Positions 1 to 8,893 of a stretch of 64,000 nucleotides of DNA are shown in pieces. The stretch lies in assembly GCA_947396885.1 (NCBI GenBank), contig OX377202.1, forward strand, positions 79,642,643 to 79,706,642, in the 5' to 3' direction. A program made the position numbers and the translations under genes. The stretch comes from Heligmosomoides polygyrus polygyrus (Eukaryota > Nematoda > Chromadorea > Rhabditida > Heligmosomidae). Each line of letters opens with the position of its first letter. The first letter of the stretch is position 1. Below the pieces are notes generated by a model that was given only the letters and a program-made list of their open reading frames with translations, had not been told where the DNA came from and ran no database searches.

Positions 1-159
1 TAGTATATTTATGAGCTAGACTGTTGTGCTTTAATGTACTTCAAGAACCTTGTGCTGCCCACAAAACCGTCGAGGTGCAGCCGGAAAAATTCGCACTTGA
101 CAGAATTATTACGCTCCGAACATGCTCGCGAGTGCAAATTTGCGAGTGGTTGCGCCCAT

Positions 160-330
160 TGATTCATAGGTTCGATTCTATATGCGCTGTTAACGGCGCA
201 CGTTAAAGCCAAGGTGGACATCCTAGAGCAATTCCTGAGTAGGATGGCTGGGATTTTCTTACAAACTCCCTAAACCCTCACTCTACAAACTGTCGTGCCG
301 ACTCGGTTGATAGGTTTGATTCTATATGCA
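160..330 (+). repeat. dispersed repeat module, copy 1
   Basis: A near-identical 20-bp string, ATAGGTTCGATTCTATATGC, occurs at about 165 and again (one mismatch) at about 310. Between them, 225-295 reads AGAGCAATTCCTGAGTAGGA and then a segment with AAACTCCC and CCTCACTCTAC. The same module recurs in the same orientation at about 12245-12330. The function is unknown; it behaves as a dispersed, non-coding repeat. Confidence 0.6.
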
Positions 331-452
331 TTGTTCACGGCGCACTCCAAAGGCAACTGGACAGTTTAGAGACCTCCGCACACTTTTTCAGCGAGTGGAA
401 GGGACGGACGGCGAAAACGATGAGTCATGCCATCGAAGACGAGTGATGAGAC

Positions 453-565
453 CAGGGATGTGCGGAATTTCCGTTTCAGTGTTCCGAATTCCGGTTTCCG
501 GCCATTTTATGCTCTTCCGTTCCGTTCCGTGTTCCGCCTCTTTTGGGACCGGAAGGCGGAAACGG
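453..565 (+). repeat. dispersed repeat starting CAGGGATGTGCGGAA
   Basis: Begins CAGGGATGTGCGGAAT and continues with TTCCG/CCGGAA-rich sequence. An inverted counterpart lies at 11945-12078, ending TTCCGCACATCCCC. The CAGGG start resembles the termini of hAT-type DNA transposons (general knowledge of the family), but no matching 8-bp target duplication was found, so this is only a suggestion. Both copies are adjacent to copies of the AGAGCAATTCCTGA module. Confidence 0.45.
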
Positions 566-1159
566 AACTGTTCCACACTGTTTTCTATTGAACACAATCA
601 GTATATCAATTAAAAAGAGTACTCCTTCATATAATTGTGAGAGAAATACTGTTTGACAACTCTGGTATTTATATTCTTGAGATTGGTTAGACTACCAAAA
701 AAACACTCAAAATGGCAAGGGCTGGATGCAGGGCAAAATTAAACTGTCACAAAGGCTATGAATGCATTGTATGCTAATAAAATGCACTCAACATTTGAAT
801 GATCATGAAATTCTTTTCCCACTAGTTGCAAATTGAATCTGTCTCGGCCGTCGTCGTGAGCGGACGATATACGCACGGCTCCCTTCGCTGCTCTGCCTAC
901 CTACTACCTCAGCCATCTTATTTACATCGAGAGATACTATTCTGAGTCTTTCTCATCCTCGACGTGTACCCTTGTGGCGGGGTCGAAGTTCTAACTCTGG
1001 TATTCTCTATTCAAAGCCACCGCATAAGGTCATATCTTGTGTTTTCGGATTTGGTGCGTTCCCGTTTAAGATCGATTGCACTGATTTCGCCAGATCAACA
1101 TCTAAAGCGGTGTTCATCGTGGCAGGGAGTGTTTAAAATGAATGGTTCAGTCGTTCTTC

Positions 1160-1330
1160 TATGAATAAGGTTTATTGGGAGACAGACGAGCATAAGGCAT
1201 TCCAATCCTACAGAGGTTGGGCGTGAGCCCGAGAGCCTGAAGGCGAGCTCCACCGAGAAAGAGTCTGTCCTGAGCCCTCTCCGTCACCTTAAGTAGGCGC
1301 CTGGAGGGATCCGCCCGAAAATATGGTATC
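1160..1330 (+). repeat. repeat with paired mini-hairpins
   Basis: Contains GGGCGTGAGCCC (stem GGGC, loop GTGA) followed after GAGA by GCCTGAAGGC (stem GCC, loop TGAA). The 20-mer CGTGAGCCCGAGAGCCTGAA recurs at about 7518, just upstream of the CR1 element's tandem repeats. This piece may therefore be a fragment of that element's 5' region. From about 1330 to 2000 I see nothing recognisable. Confidence 0.4.
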
Positions 1331-2010
1331 ATGAGTAATCACGACACTCCGGCGGCCTAGTCGTGTACTTATGTTTTTTTTTTGCGAATTACGACTACTA
1401 CTCAGCCATGTACCCAACCGAAAGCGTGGCAGCGAGTCTTCGCAATCATTCGGGCTCAACCTTTCGTGCCATCCATCTGCCGAGAAAACTAAGCGACGCT
1501 AGATCCTCACAGTTGGCTTCGGCACGTTTTACGAAGTAAGACGAGTATTTTTTACTGCGACTCTGCGGCCCACGAAGGGTGTTGTCACTCATCTGCCACA
1601 CAACGAGCGAATGGTATGAACCTCTTTTGCCTATATCAGAAGGCTCGAACAGCAGACTAAAATCTTACTTACGTGCTAATCACCGATAACGATATGCAAT
1701 CGACCTCTTTGGGTTAAGTGACATGTGACAACAAATACAAACGATGCAACATGAAACAATTACAAAATAACAGAACAGAAGACGCTCTCTTGATCGTTGC
1801 GAAGGTCTTGGTACTTCAACCCAGTGCCATTTTCTTCGTCACGTCGTTGAGTTTATGATTCATCGATTGGTTTCTGGAATGAAGTGAATCACTGTAATCT
1901 ATGTTGTGCGATTACGAGAACAGAGACTGATGAGTGCGATATCGATTTACGATAAGCTCATCTTATTGATTCTAATGGTTATCTACGGGTCAACTGATGG
2001 TGAGCACGTT

Positions 2011-2073
2011 GCGCAGGTACGAACAAGCGGCATAGGCGTTATTGGAAGCGTCTACAAACGTGCATAATTCGTA
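2011..2073 (-). pseudogene. BEL/Pao RNase H-like start fragment
   Basis: The minus-strand translation contains FVDASNNAYAAC followed by SYLR. This matches the conserved Pao motif after RT, where the first RNase H-like Asp lies in a (F/V)-D-A-S context. The rest of the domain is broken by stops below 2011. Between here and the RT block (2073-2335) only short patches read as coding. This marks the last recognisable point of the element; no integrase motif was seen further down. Confidence 0.6.
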
Positions 2074-2334
2074 ACGGTTAACAGAGCGTAACGGATAAAG
2101 TCGGCAGTTTATCGATTTTTAAAAATTTTCGGCTTCCGAACAAATGCTTTCCACCGTGTTTCTTATGCGGTAGTAAGAGGTTGATCCCATTCGTAGCCCT
2201 TAACCCACAAACTCTGGAGAAATATGCGTGCTGGAATCAGCAGTGGTATGAGGAATTCTAGTGGATCAAAGGTAGAATGGATAGCTCAAAGAATGCTACG
2301 TTTCGAAAGGTTTTCTTGATACTGCAACTTGTAT

Positions 2335-3108
2335 TTAATTAGTAAGAGATCCGCAGTAGTATCCCAAGGTATGCCAAGGAGTTTTTTTTATTGTGCTATT
2401 CGATTTGTCTAAACTTGCGAAATGAGACCTCACATACTCATTGCTAGTTGCAAATTCACGAAGGTTCATCGACATATCATCGAAGATCCTCTTGCTATGA
2501 TATTTAGAAATTGCCTCCTCAACATTATCAACGTGCAAAATCATATTATCGACGTAAAGATTTCTAGATATCTCCGAGGACAAGGTTTTGTTTTCCTTAC
2601 GATCGAGCATAAACTTTATGGACATGGCTAGGAGAGCAGGACTTGTTTTAGTTTCGAAGGGTGCCCTGGTAAACCTGAGTTCTCTTATATTGTTCGTTTC
2701 TGGTGGTTTGCTAGGGTCTTTAAGCCATAGGAATCAGGTCGCATTACGTTCCGATTCCTGCAGATGTATCATATGAAACGCCTTTTCTACATCGCCGATT
2801 ACGAGGTGGTTACCGAAACGGATTCTAATCAGAATACCTAATAAAGCAGGAAGTATGGTTGGCCCTTTGTAAAGTACATCATTGAGGGAAAGCTGACCGA
2901 CACGCTTAGAACTGGCATCCAAAACTATCCCTACTTTCGTTGTTGTACTGGTAGGTTTCAGAACAGCTTGATGAGGAATGTAATATATGGAGCAATCATC
3001 TGAGTTACCAGCTTGAGGCAGGTCTTCGAAATATTGCGTTTCAATTGTTCTTCGATAATTTTGCAATATGCAAACCATACATCTCTTTTTGATCGTAAAG
3101 ATTTGCAA
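2335..3108 (-). pseudogene. BEL/Pao reverse transcriptase remnant
   Basis: Two minus-strand frames carry the RT. The first (3108-2734) has the Pao signatures YYIPHQAVLKP, STTTKVGIVLDASSK, LSLNDVLYKGP, and the catalytic region GDVEKAFHMI containing the first Asp. The second (2625-2335) has SPALLAM-like sequence upstream, then NLYVDNMIL, the YVDN form of the catalytic box, and DMSMNLREFATS. A frameshift lies between about 2740 and 2630. Family knowledge: this domain copies the element RNA into DNA in virus-like particles. This copy cannot make a full protein. Confidence 0.85.
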
Positions 3109-3639
3109 AGCTGATGAAGTCGACTAAACGCAATTTTGTAATTGCTAACGAGGTCCTTATGATTAACTTTCTAAGGGAACTTGTCAAAAATGCGCTAATT
3201 CTTAATTTCGATATTGTCCTAAAACTGTTTCAAAATTGCTTGATTCTCTTCTGACTCCGAGATGGGGTCCGTTATTCCGAAATTCTCAAGGTCCCACATC
3301 GAGGATAAGTCGTGGTTATCGTTTTTGACATTGGCGATCGTCATGTGAGTGTCGCTACAGAAGCAATGCTCTGAATGAGTAGAACAATTTTTCGAACCAG
3401 ATACTATGTGGCCAAAGAACGTAGGAAATGCGAAAAGACCAGATGGGAGACGAATGTTGGTTTCGTTAACGCTGATGAAGTCGTTATAATAATCAATTCC
3501 GAAAAATAGCTTTCAATATCGGAGGAATTAAGCAGAATAGGCTTGATTCTGTTAGATGAGAGTAGATCAAGAACCGATTTTGACAGGCGAGGAATGATAA
3601 TTTTTCTGTTATGGTATTTGTTGTTAACAGAGACGTAGT

Positions 3640-4067
3640 AACTGACTCTCCGTTCTCACCCATTACGTTTGCAGATACTCTACGACATGGATTTTTTATT
3701 TGAGTTCTTCCAAATGTGGTTAGTACATAATATGACTCGCTAGAAGATGGTTGGCTAAAGCTGCAAAAATAAAGCTTTGAGTGGCTCCTGTTTCAAAGAG
3801 AGCATAGATCTAGCGATGTTCCCCACTAATAGGGCTACATAAGGTCACTTTCGATATCATCAAGCGCAATGAAGAATCGCAATTGATGTTGACCCTGTTT
3901 AGGTGAAAGACTTCTTCAGTGTCGACTAAATGGTCTTCTGAATCCGAGTTGCACCAACTGACGGAGATGACGGCCATATTAGAGTTGCTACGAGGACGTC
4001 TACTCACCGGAGTGGGAATTCGTCTCCGAGCTAGATTTCCGTTTTGTAGGTTACCTGACTCGTTCAT
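3640..4067 (-). pseudogene. BEL/Pao gag-protease junction remnant
   Basis: The open part (4067-3810) is rich in Arg, Ser and Asn and has no recognisable fold, as is usual for the gag-pol linker. In another frame just below, about 3806-3740 encodes ALFETGATQSFI. This matches the aspartic protease active-site motif of the family, but the catalytic D of DTGA is replaced by E (codon 3792-3794). A frameshift separates the two. The replaced active-site residue and the frame break both indicate an inactive copy. Confidence 0.7.
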
Positions 4068-4141
4068 TTCCCTATGCCTAGGTACGGAATGCTAGCTGGA
4101 CGAAGTCCTTATTGACTTGGAAGATGACCTTGGAGACGTAC

Positions 4142-4600
4142 TTAATCGTCTGCCTCTGCTTTGTTGCGCACTGTCCATAGTAGAAACATTGGAATAGCTA
4201 CTGTGATTACGCCTAAAGGAATCGCGGCTTTGACTACGACTTCTAGAGTAGTTGAGTTACAAAGAACAGTGTTATGCGGCAGCAGACCCCACTGCCGCCC
4301 CTGACATTGGCGGCAGTGGGGTCTGCTGCACGCATGACTACGATGTTCTGTGGAAAAACACTTAAAGCATTTTTGCAAGACCCGAATGCATTCTCTGCTC
4401 TGATCAATAGATCTATATCTATTGCAGAATCTCAGTTTATGTTCACCTTCACAGGCTGCACATCTATAGCGAAAGGATGACTTTGGCCCCGTTAAGAAAA
4501 CAGTTGCTTTAGCGAGGCTTGACTCCATTTTTGACGTATGCACTTGCGTTATCTCCTGCTTCTTAACTATGGTGCGAATTTCCTCTATAAGTCTCTCCAT
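4142..4600 (-). pseudogene. BEL/Pao gag, zinc-knuckle region
   Basis: A 152-codon open frame. Residues about 43-115 carry CAACEGEHKLRFC and CFKCFSTEHRSHAC, two Cys/His knuckles of the Pao gag type, then CRQC and a later C that should complete a third. Inside the third knuckle, a 21-bp inverted duplication (4279-4329) adds residues QWGLLP between the Cys pair and the His. In the family these knuckles bind the element RNA. The N-terminal part of gag is displaced to 5120-5734 by an insertion. Confidence 0.8.
4279..4329. repeat. perfect 21-bp hairpin inside gag
   Basis: The left arm at 4279-4299 (starts GCAGCAGACCCC) and the right arm at 4309-4329 are exact reverse complements around a 9-nt loop. 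The hairpin lies in the third zinc-knuckle coding stretch of the BEL/Pao gag and keeps the frame open. It looks like a local templated inverted duplication rather than a transposon. Confidence 0.9.
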
Positions 4601-4682
4601 ACTCCAGCTACATCGTCGTCGTATTCACGGGTGGGTGCTGACAGGCCTCGAGGATATCGCGGATGTTACGTGCGGTTGAACA

Positions 4683-4753
4683 GCGCCAGTGGTGTAAGGC
4701 GAACATCGCTGCCCGGAAAGCAGAAGATGCGGGTTCGAGTCCCGCCTGGCGCA
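4683..4753 (+). ncRNA. tRNA-like sequence, unit 1
   Basis: 71 nt fold as a cloverleaf. The acceptor stem GCGCCAG pairs perfectly with CTGGCGC, followed by discriminator A. The D arm is GTGT/ACAT, the anticodon stem CTGC/GCAG closes the loop CCGGAAA, and the T arm GCGGG-TTCGAGT-CCCGC is perfect. A B-box match (GGTTCGAGTCC) is present and a TTTT Pol III terminator follows at 4758-4761. Position 33 is C instead of the near-universal U, and the nominal anticodon GGA (Ser) lacks the long variable arm of tRNA-Ser. I infer a tRNA-derived repeat, perhaps from a Gly-type tRNA, not a working tRNA. Confidence 0.6.
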
Positions 4754-4962
4754 AGAGTTTTGATCGCAACAAGACATCCTGTAACAACGTATAGTCTCTC
4801 TACCAGCCGCTCCAGGCTTAAGCAAATGTGTTAGAACATTGTTACTAGTGAGGTCTTCAGCTTAACCGGCTCCATGCTGATATCAGCGACCGGCCCATCC
4901 CGTATCACGGGTGGGTGCAGACAGGCCTCGAGGATATCGCGGATGTTACGTGCGGTTGAACA

Positions 4963-5033
4963 GCGCCGGTGGTGTAAGGCGAACATCGCTGCCCGGAAAG
5001 CAGAAGATGCGGGTTCGAGTCCCGCCTGGCGCA
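4963..5033 (+). ncRNA. tRNA-like sequence, unit 2
   Basis: Same as the unit 280 bp upstream except for one change in the acceptor stem (GCGCCGG, giving a G-U wobble with CTGGCGC). The D arm, anticodon loop CCGGAAA, perfect T arm and downstream TTTT are retained. The two copies are almost the same over more than 200 bp, so the duplication looks recent compared with the decay of the surrounding gag. Confidence 0.6.
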
Positions 5034-5119
5034 AGAGTTTTGATCGCAACAAGACATCCTGTAACAACGTATAGCCTCTCTACCAGCCGCTCCAGGCTTA
5101 AGCAAATGTGTTAGAACAT

Positions 5120-5734
5120 TTCCCAAAACGCTTCAAATTCCGTCAGGTTGCCGTCAAATTCTGGGGTCCGTAATTAGGTTTTGAACCAATGTGATGGAAT
5201 GCCATGAGTTGGTGAACCCACATTGGGATGTAACGAAGAAGAAGAAAGAGGCGCTAAGTGGTCCGGAATGCGTTATCTCTCCACCGTTATTACTGGTATT
5301 TTGTTTTTCTAGGTTGTCAAACTCATGTGAGTAGGAAATTAGCATTTCCTGCAGAGAGAGCTCGGTTAATCTCAGTTCCAAACATTAGATTACGACATAG
5401 GCATTTTCGAATATGCTATTCTCTTCCGCTGTTCCCAGTAGGAAGAGAAGTCTTCCTTGGTCCCACTTGAGCTCATCTGTTCGTGTTCGGTTTTATTCAA
5501 AACAGCTTCTCCGTAGATGTTCATGACGGTGTCCAACTTCATTTCCAGTTTACTGTTGACGGAGCTTACTAGGGACCTTTGGGTGCGTATAAAAACGAAT
5601 AATTCCTTACGAGAACCAGGAAACTGCCACCCTTCTTTATAGCGTTCACAATCTTCCAAAATGTGTTTTACGTCATTAAGGCGTCTAGTTAATCTCTGTT
5701 TTACGACTACTAAAGTTGCCTTCCCCGATGACAT
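5120..5734 (-). pseudogene. BEL/Pao gag N-terminal region, copy 1
   Basis: The open frame 5734-5390 contains KQRLTRRLNDV, ILEDCERYKEGWQFPGSR and KLEMKLDTVMNIY, a pattern repeated in the second gag fragment at 6466-6789. Below a frameshift, 5175-5121 encodes RTPEFDGNLTEFEAFWE. This matches the conserved 'P-x-F-x-G-(x)n-F-x-x-F-W' start of the gag domain (DUF1759 type) in BEL/Pao elements. Coding stops exactly where the tRNA-like repeat begins. The product would be a capsid-type structural protein; this copy is broken. Confidence 0.75.
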
Positions 5735-5770
5735 CAGAAGTGTTGTTAAGATGTTAAAAGTAGACGTGGA

Positions 5771-6031
5771 TTACGGGTCTCTAATCTTGATACTATACTC
5801 TTGATATTCGTTAGGATGATCCTTTTCGAACAAATGACGATGAACCACGAATAAGAACGCGATGATAGACAAAAGGATGACCACGAAGTATGTCAACTGT
5901 AGGATGTGAGCACGCGCCGCGGCGGACAAGGTTCTTATATATCGGATTACAATTGATAATGGAATGTGCTCAAGATGCCCGATGCTTACTACACATTTCG
6001 GCGCGCGGTGTGTGACTGTCGCGGTTCCCAT
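5771..6031 (-). CDS. unassigned ORF with one membrane-like segment
   Basis: An 86-codon frame with a hydrophobic stretch, LTYFVVILLSIIAFLFVV, at about residues 45-62 followed by HRHLFEKDHPNEY. It lies between two same-strand gag fragments. Some nematode BEL elements carry an envelope-like gene after pol that ends in a membrane anchor, so this could be the tail of such a gene from a neighbouring copy. That is only an inference; no other envelope feature is visible. It may equally be a chance frame. Confidence 0.2.
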   Translation of the reverse strand: MGTATVTHRAPKCVVSIGHLEHIPLSIVIRYIRTLSAAARAHILQLTYFVVILLSIIAFLFVVHRHLFEKDHPNEYQEYSIKIRDP

Positions 6032-6270
6032 ACGGGACTAGGGTTACTGTAGATTTGTCGCCTAGATAGCGCGCGGAAAATTCTCAGGAATTTGCACCTC
6101 TGAACTGCACAGGATTTCGAGGTTAGACATGTACTCACATAGAGCTTCTTGTATAGCAATATGAAACATAACGAAATGTAATATTCAAAGAAGTAAAGAA
6201 AGGTGTAAAATAATAGAATTTTTTTTAAATAATTAAAAGAATGATATGTCACAAATTGTAAAACATTAAA

Positions 6271-6303
6271 AGGTTTGTTTCGCCACTGCCTTCAGACGAA
6301 CCT
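6271..6303. repeat. 33-bp near-palindrome AGGTTTGT...ACGAACCT
   Basis: Starts AGGTTTGTTTCGCCAC and ends TTCAGACGAACCT, so the termini are roughly inverted. A second copy with compensating differences is at 43938-43970. It may be a residual pair of transposon ends. The surrounding 6040-6460 contains AT-rich sequence without a convincing gene. Confidence 0.45.
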
Positions 6304-6465
6304 TTGTGTAATGCTCCTCCTTGCACGTTTGGTAAGTCTTATACTAAGGTTGTGCATGACATTGCAAGCATTTATAATGGTGAACGTTCCGTTTCGTCTT
6401 TCCCAGTAAGCCTTAAATTCATCCATCAGCGCCCGAGAGCTAATGGAAGCACCCAGCTCCATGTT

Positions 6466-6789
6466 CTACAAAAGTCCAGACGTTTCTTGATAAATTGAAT
6501 TGATAGTATCGATTTTAGTTTTAAGCTTGCCAGTGATAGTGCATAGTTCGAATCGCCTAGTGTAGATGAAACGGTACCTTTCGTTGCGATCATTTGGAAA
6601 TTCCCATCCCAAGGAGTACCTATCGCAGTCGATTACGATCCCCCAGACGCTCTTTAGATGGCGAGTTAGTCTTTGCTTCGCGTGCCCTACGGTCCTTTCT
6701 ATTCTTGACATGGCGTTGCGATTTTTAAATTTTATGAAGCTCAACAAAAGAGCGACGTGAAGTAGTTGGTGATGTGAGCAGGTTAACAA
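6466..6789 (-). pseudogene. BEL/Pao gag N-terminal fragment, copy 2
   Basis: A 107-codon frame containing AKQRLTRHLKSV, DCDRYSLGWEFPNDR and KLKTKIDTINSIYQE. It is clearly paralogous to the gag fragment at 5390-5734 (shared KQRLTR, DC-RY--GW-FP--R and K-DT---IY). The two gag starts lie in the same orientation 1 kb apart, so at least two BEL/Pao copies once overlapped here. Downstream gag and pol for this copy were not found. Between 6800 and 7500 nothing else is recognisable. Confidence 0.7.
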
Positions 6790-7546
6790 GCGAACAACAA
6801 CGAAACAGAGGAAGAAGAAGTGAGGAAGAACTCAGACTGGATAAAGAGATCAGCGAGGTGAAACGGACTTTATATCCCTCGCCTGTACGGAACGTGCGCG
6901 GCTCGAATTGTTTACAACGTACTGTAGAGTTGTAGAATAGATTACGGTGGCTGCTGCCATAGAGGAATGTCCGTGGATGAGATATGGGACCTTGTTTTGC
7001 GATAGGACCCCGCTTCAGCTAGCAAGTGGGTTCAAAACTCCACATAGCATTTATCGTGATGAAACCATTCCCACCTTAATCAGACCAGTACTCCAACACT
7101 TGTACTACACATTAGTACGTGAAAATGCATGATAATTCGCAATTAGCCGCAAATTACAAGTGTCCACAATGGACCCCTTGACTAGTTCTCTGGGGACTAG
7201 CGACCCTCGTGCACGAAAGTTACCCAAGAACAACACCGTTCAAAGGAACGTTCCTTACCACCGTAAGAAGTAGGGTTGAATAGACTGATAGTAAAAATAT
7301 GTGTTAAGGAGTAGCTTATTTTTTAGTTGCCTTTTTCAAAAGATCGTCAACCGAATGGTTGAGAGTAGGGTACTGTCGGCAACGGGATTTTGACTATTTT
7401 GTTTTAAATGGTGCCATTTTGTTCTAAATGGTGCCAGGGTTCGAAATCCGCCTCTTGGTGGGAGATTTGAAGGCGATGAAGAAGAACGAAAGTGTTAGTG
7501 GGTGAATCCCCGATGGCGTGAGCCCGAGAGCCTGAAGGCCCAACCT

Positions 7547-7694
7547 CAGTAGTGATTTCTGGCATAGCTCAATCCAAAGGCGTAGGGCATAGCTCAATCC
7601 ATCAGTAGTGATTTCTGGCATAGCTCAATCCAAAGGCGTAGGGCATAGCTCAATCCATCAGTAGTGATTTCTGGCATAGCTCAATCCAAAGGCC
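7547..7694 (+). repeat. 56-bp tandem repeat, about 2.6 copies
   Basis: Copies start at 7547, 7603 and 7659 with CAGTAGTGATTTCTGGCATA. Within each unit GCATAGCTCAATCCA occurs twice, so the unit is itself a partial internal duplication. The copies are essentially identical. It directly precedes ORF1 of the CR1 element. Tandem repeats in the 5' untranslated region often act as promoter units in non-LTR elements (general knowledge); that role is inferred here. Confidence 0.9.
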
Positions 7695-8146
7695 CATCCT
7701 CTGCAGCTCGTGATGCGCATGATTTTGATTGTGTGAAGAAGATTTTTGAATTCCTATCCATTGATTGTTATCCTGATAATGCTTTTCGAATGAGTAAGCT
7801 TAATCCAGCTTATCCAAGTCTTCTAATGGTTGTTCTTCAATCAACGTTCTTCAGGAATTATATGTTAAGGAAAGCACACAAAATGAAACACTTTCCCGTT
7901 TCGGGAATATACATACGCCCATCACTCCCGAAGCAGGGACGTAATCGCTTGCGTGCTGAACGACAACATAGGAGCTCTGATGCTTCGGCTGTAAACAATG
8001 CTTCTCAGTCTGCTGTCAATAGTTCTACCTCTGCGATTCTTCCATATTCTACTTCAGAGAACCCTGCTATCTCGTCGGTTGCAAATGGTGCTTCTATTTT
8101 TATATCTCCAACATCTGTTCCATTAACGAAGTCGGTAAACCACTAG
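7664..8146 (+). pseudogene. CR1-like ORF1 C-terminal part
   Basis: A 160-codon frame. Residues about 17-95 (HDFDCVKKIFEFLSID, then a basic stretch with YMLRKAHKM and YIRPSLPKQGRNRLRAER) fit the conserved ORF1 C-terminal region of CR1-type elements. There a D-x-x-x-V-x-x-I-x-x-x-L segment is followed by an R-P/K-x-x-R RNA-binding patch. The rest is Ser/Asn-rich linker. The N-terminal half of ORF1 is missing, replaced by the 56-bp repeats. Confidence 0.55.
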
Positions 8147-8202
8147 ATGTTCCGCGGACTTCAGTTGTCGAGTTAGTTTGCCTTTTAGCCAATGCTAGGT
8201 CT

Positions 8203-8893
8203 TTGCAAAAGAACGCCCAGTGTTTGGTATACCCCATGATCTCCTGTGACGTTAGTGTTGCAGCGGTAACCGAAACGTGTTTGAATTCAAGAGTGAAGAG
8301 TGAGTCTTTCCTTACAGATCTATGTTCATCTTATACGACTCTTCGTTGTGATAGAAACAAGAAAAAAGGAGGAGGCGTCGCTCTTATAATAAAACCAAAC
8401 TTTTTCCAGATTTGGTTTTCAGTGAAAGCGTACCAAACGGCTATGAAATCATTGCTTGTGATCTACACTTCAATGGAGGGAAGCATCGCTTTATAGTTGC
8501 TTACAGGCTGCCTAGGTGTGCTTCTACTTTTAATGAACAACTTTATAAATGTATTAGTGACCTTTCAGCTTGCAACATTCCTTGTCTCCTAATGGATTTC
8601 AATTTTCCCGATATACTGTGGGACGAGATCTTTCGTCGAGTTTGTCTACGTCACACCCTTTTCTAGCATTACTCTCTACGCACAATTATGCCCCTCATAT
8701 TACGTCTAGCACAAGAGGGAACAAGGTTTCAGACCTGTTGTTTAGTAACGAGTTAGGAGTCGTAAATGAGGTTGCTATAACTTCAACTTTGGGGACTAGT
8801 GATCATGCCACCATACTTTTTCACCTCAACGTTTCAGTTACATGTGAGGAATTATTTACCGATATAATTTCAAAAAAGGCAGACTTTCTATGA
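8203..8893 (+). pseudogene. CR1-like APE endonuclease domain, frameshifted
   Basis: Three overlapping frames together cover the endonuclease. The first has VAAVTETCLNSRVKSE (family motif T-E-T-W-L) and GGGVALIIK. The second has FIVAYRLPRCAST and LLMDFNFPDILWDE (G-D-F-N-x-P equivalent). The third has ITSSTRGNKVSDLLFSN and LGTSDHATILFHL, carrying the SDH motif. This domain nicks target DNA to start reverse transcription. Two frameshifts, near 8440 and 8620, disrupt it. Confidence 0.75.

Larger units (their letters stand above)
4625..5120 (+). repeat. tandem pair of tRNA-like repeat units inserted in gag
   Basis: Two nearly identical copies of about 216 bp (4625-4840 and 4905-5120, period 280) are separated by a 64-bp spacer. 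Each starts CACGGGTGGGTG, contains a tRNA-like sequence and ends TTAGAACATT. On the minus strand gag coding ends at 5121 and resumes near 4600, so the pair splits the BEL/Pao gag. A third, partial copy is at about 49520-49596. This is best explained as a tRNA-derived SINE-like unit that was inserted and then duplicated. Confidence 0.8.
2000..5740 (-). mobile_element. decayed BEL/Pao LTR retrotransposon (internal region)
   Basis: Read on the minus strand the order is gag N-terminus (5734-5390), gag middle (to 5120), an inserted repeat (5120 to about 4620), gag zinc knuckles (4600-4142), protease (about 3806-3740), reverse transcriptase (3108-2335) and the start of RNase H (2073-2011). This is the BEL/Pao gag-PR-RT-RH order. 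The integrase and a convincing pair of LTRs were not found. The frame changes between blocks and there are many stops, so the copy is dead. Each block is annotated separately. Confidence 0.85.

Noticed and set aside
4683..5033. Two functional tRNA-Ser genes
   Set aside because: C at position 33 and the lack of a long variable arm argue against it. Their place in a duplicated repeat inside a retroelement fits a tRNA-derived repeat better.
7547..7694. CRISPR array
   Set aside because: The 56-bp units are directly adjacent identical repeats without variable spacers, and the host is a eukaryote.
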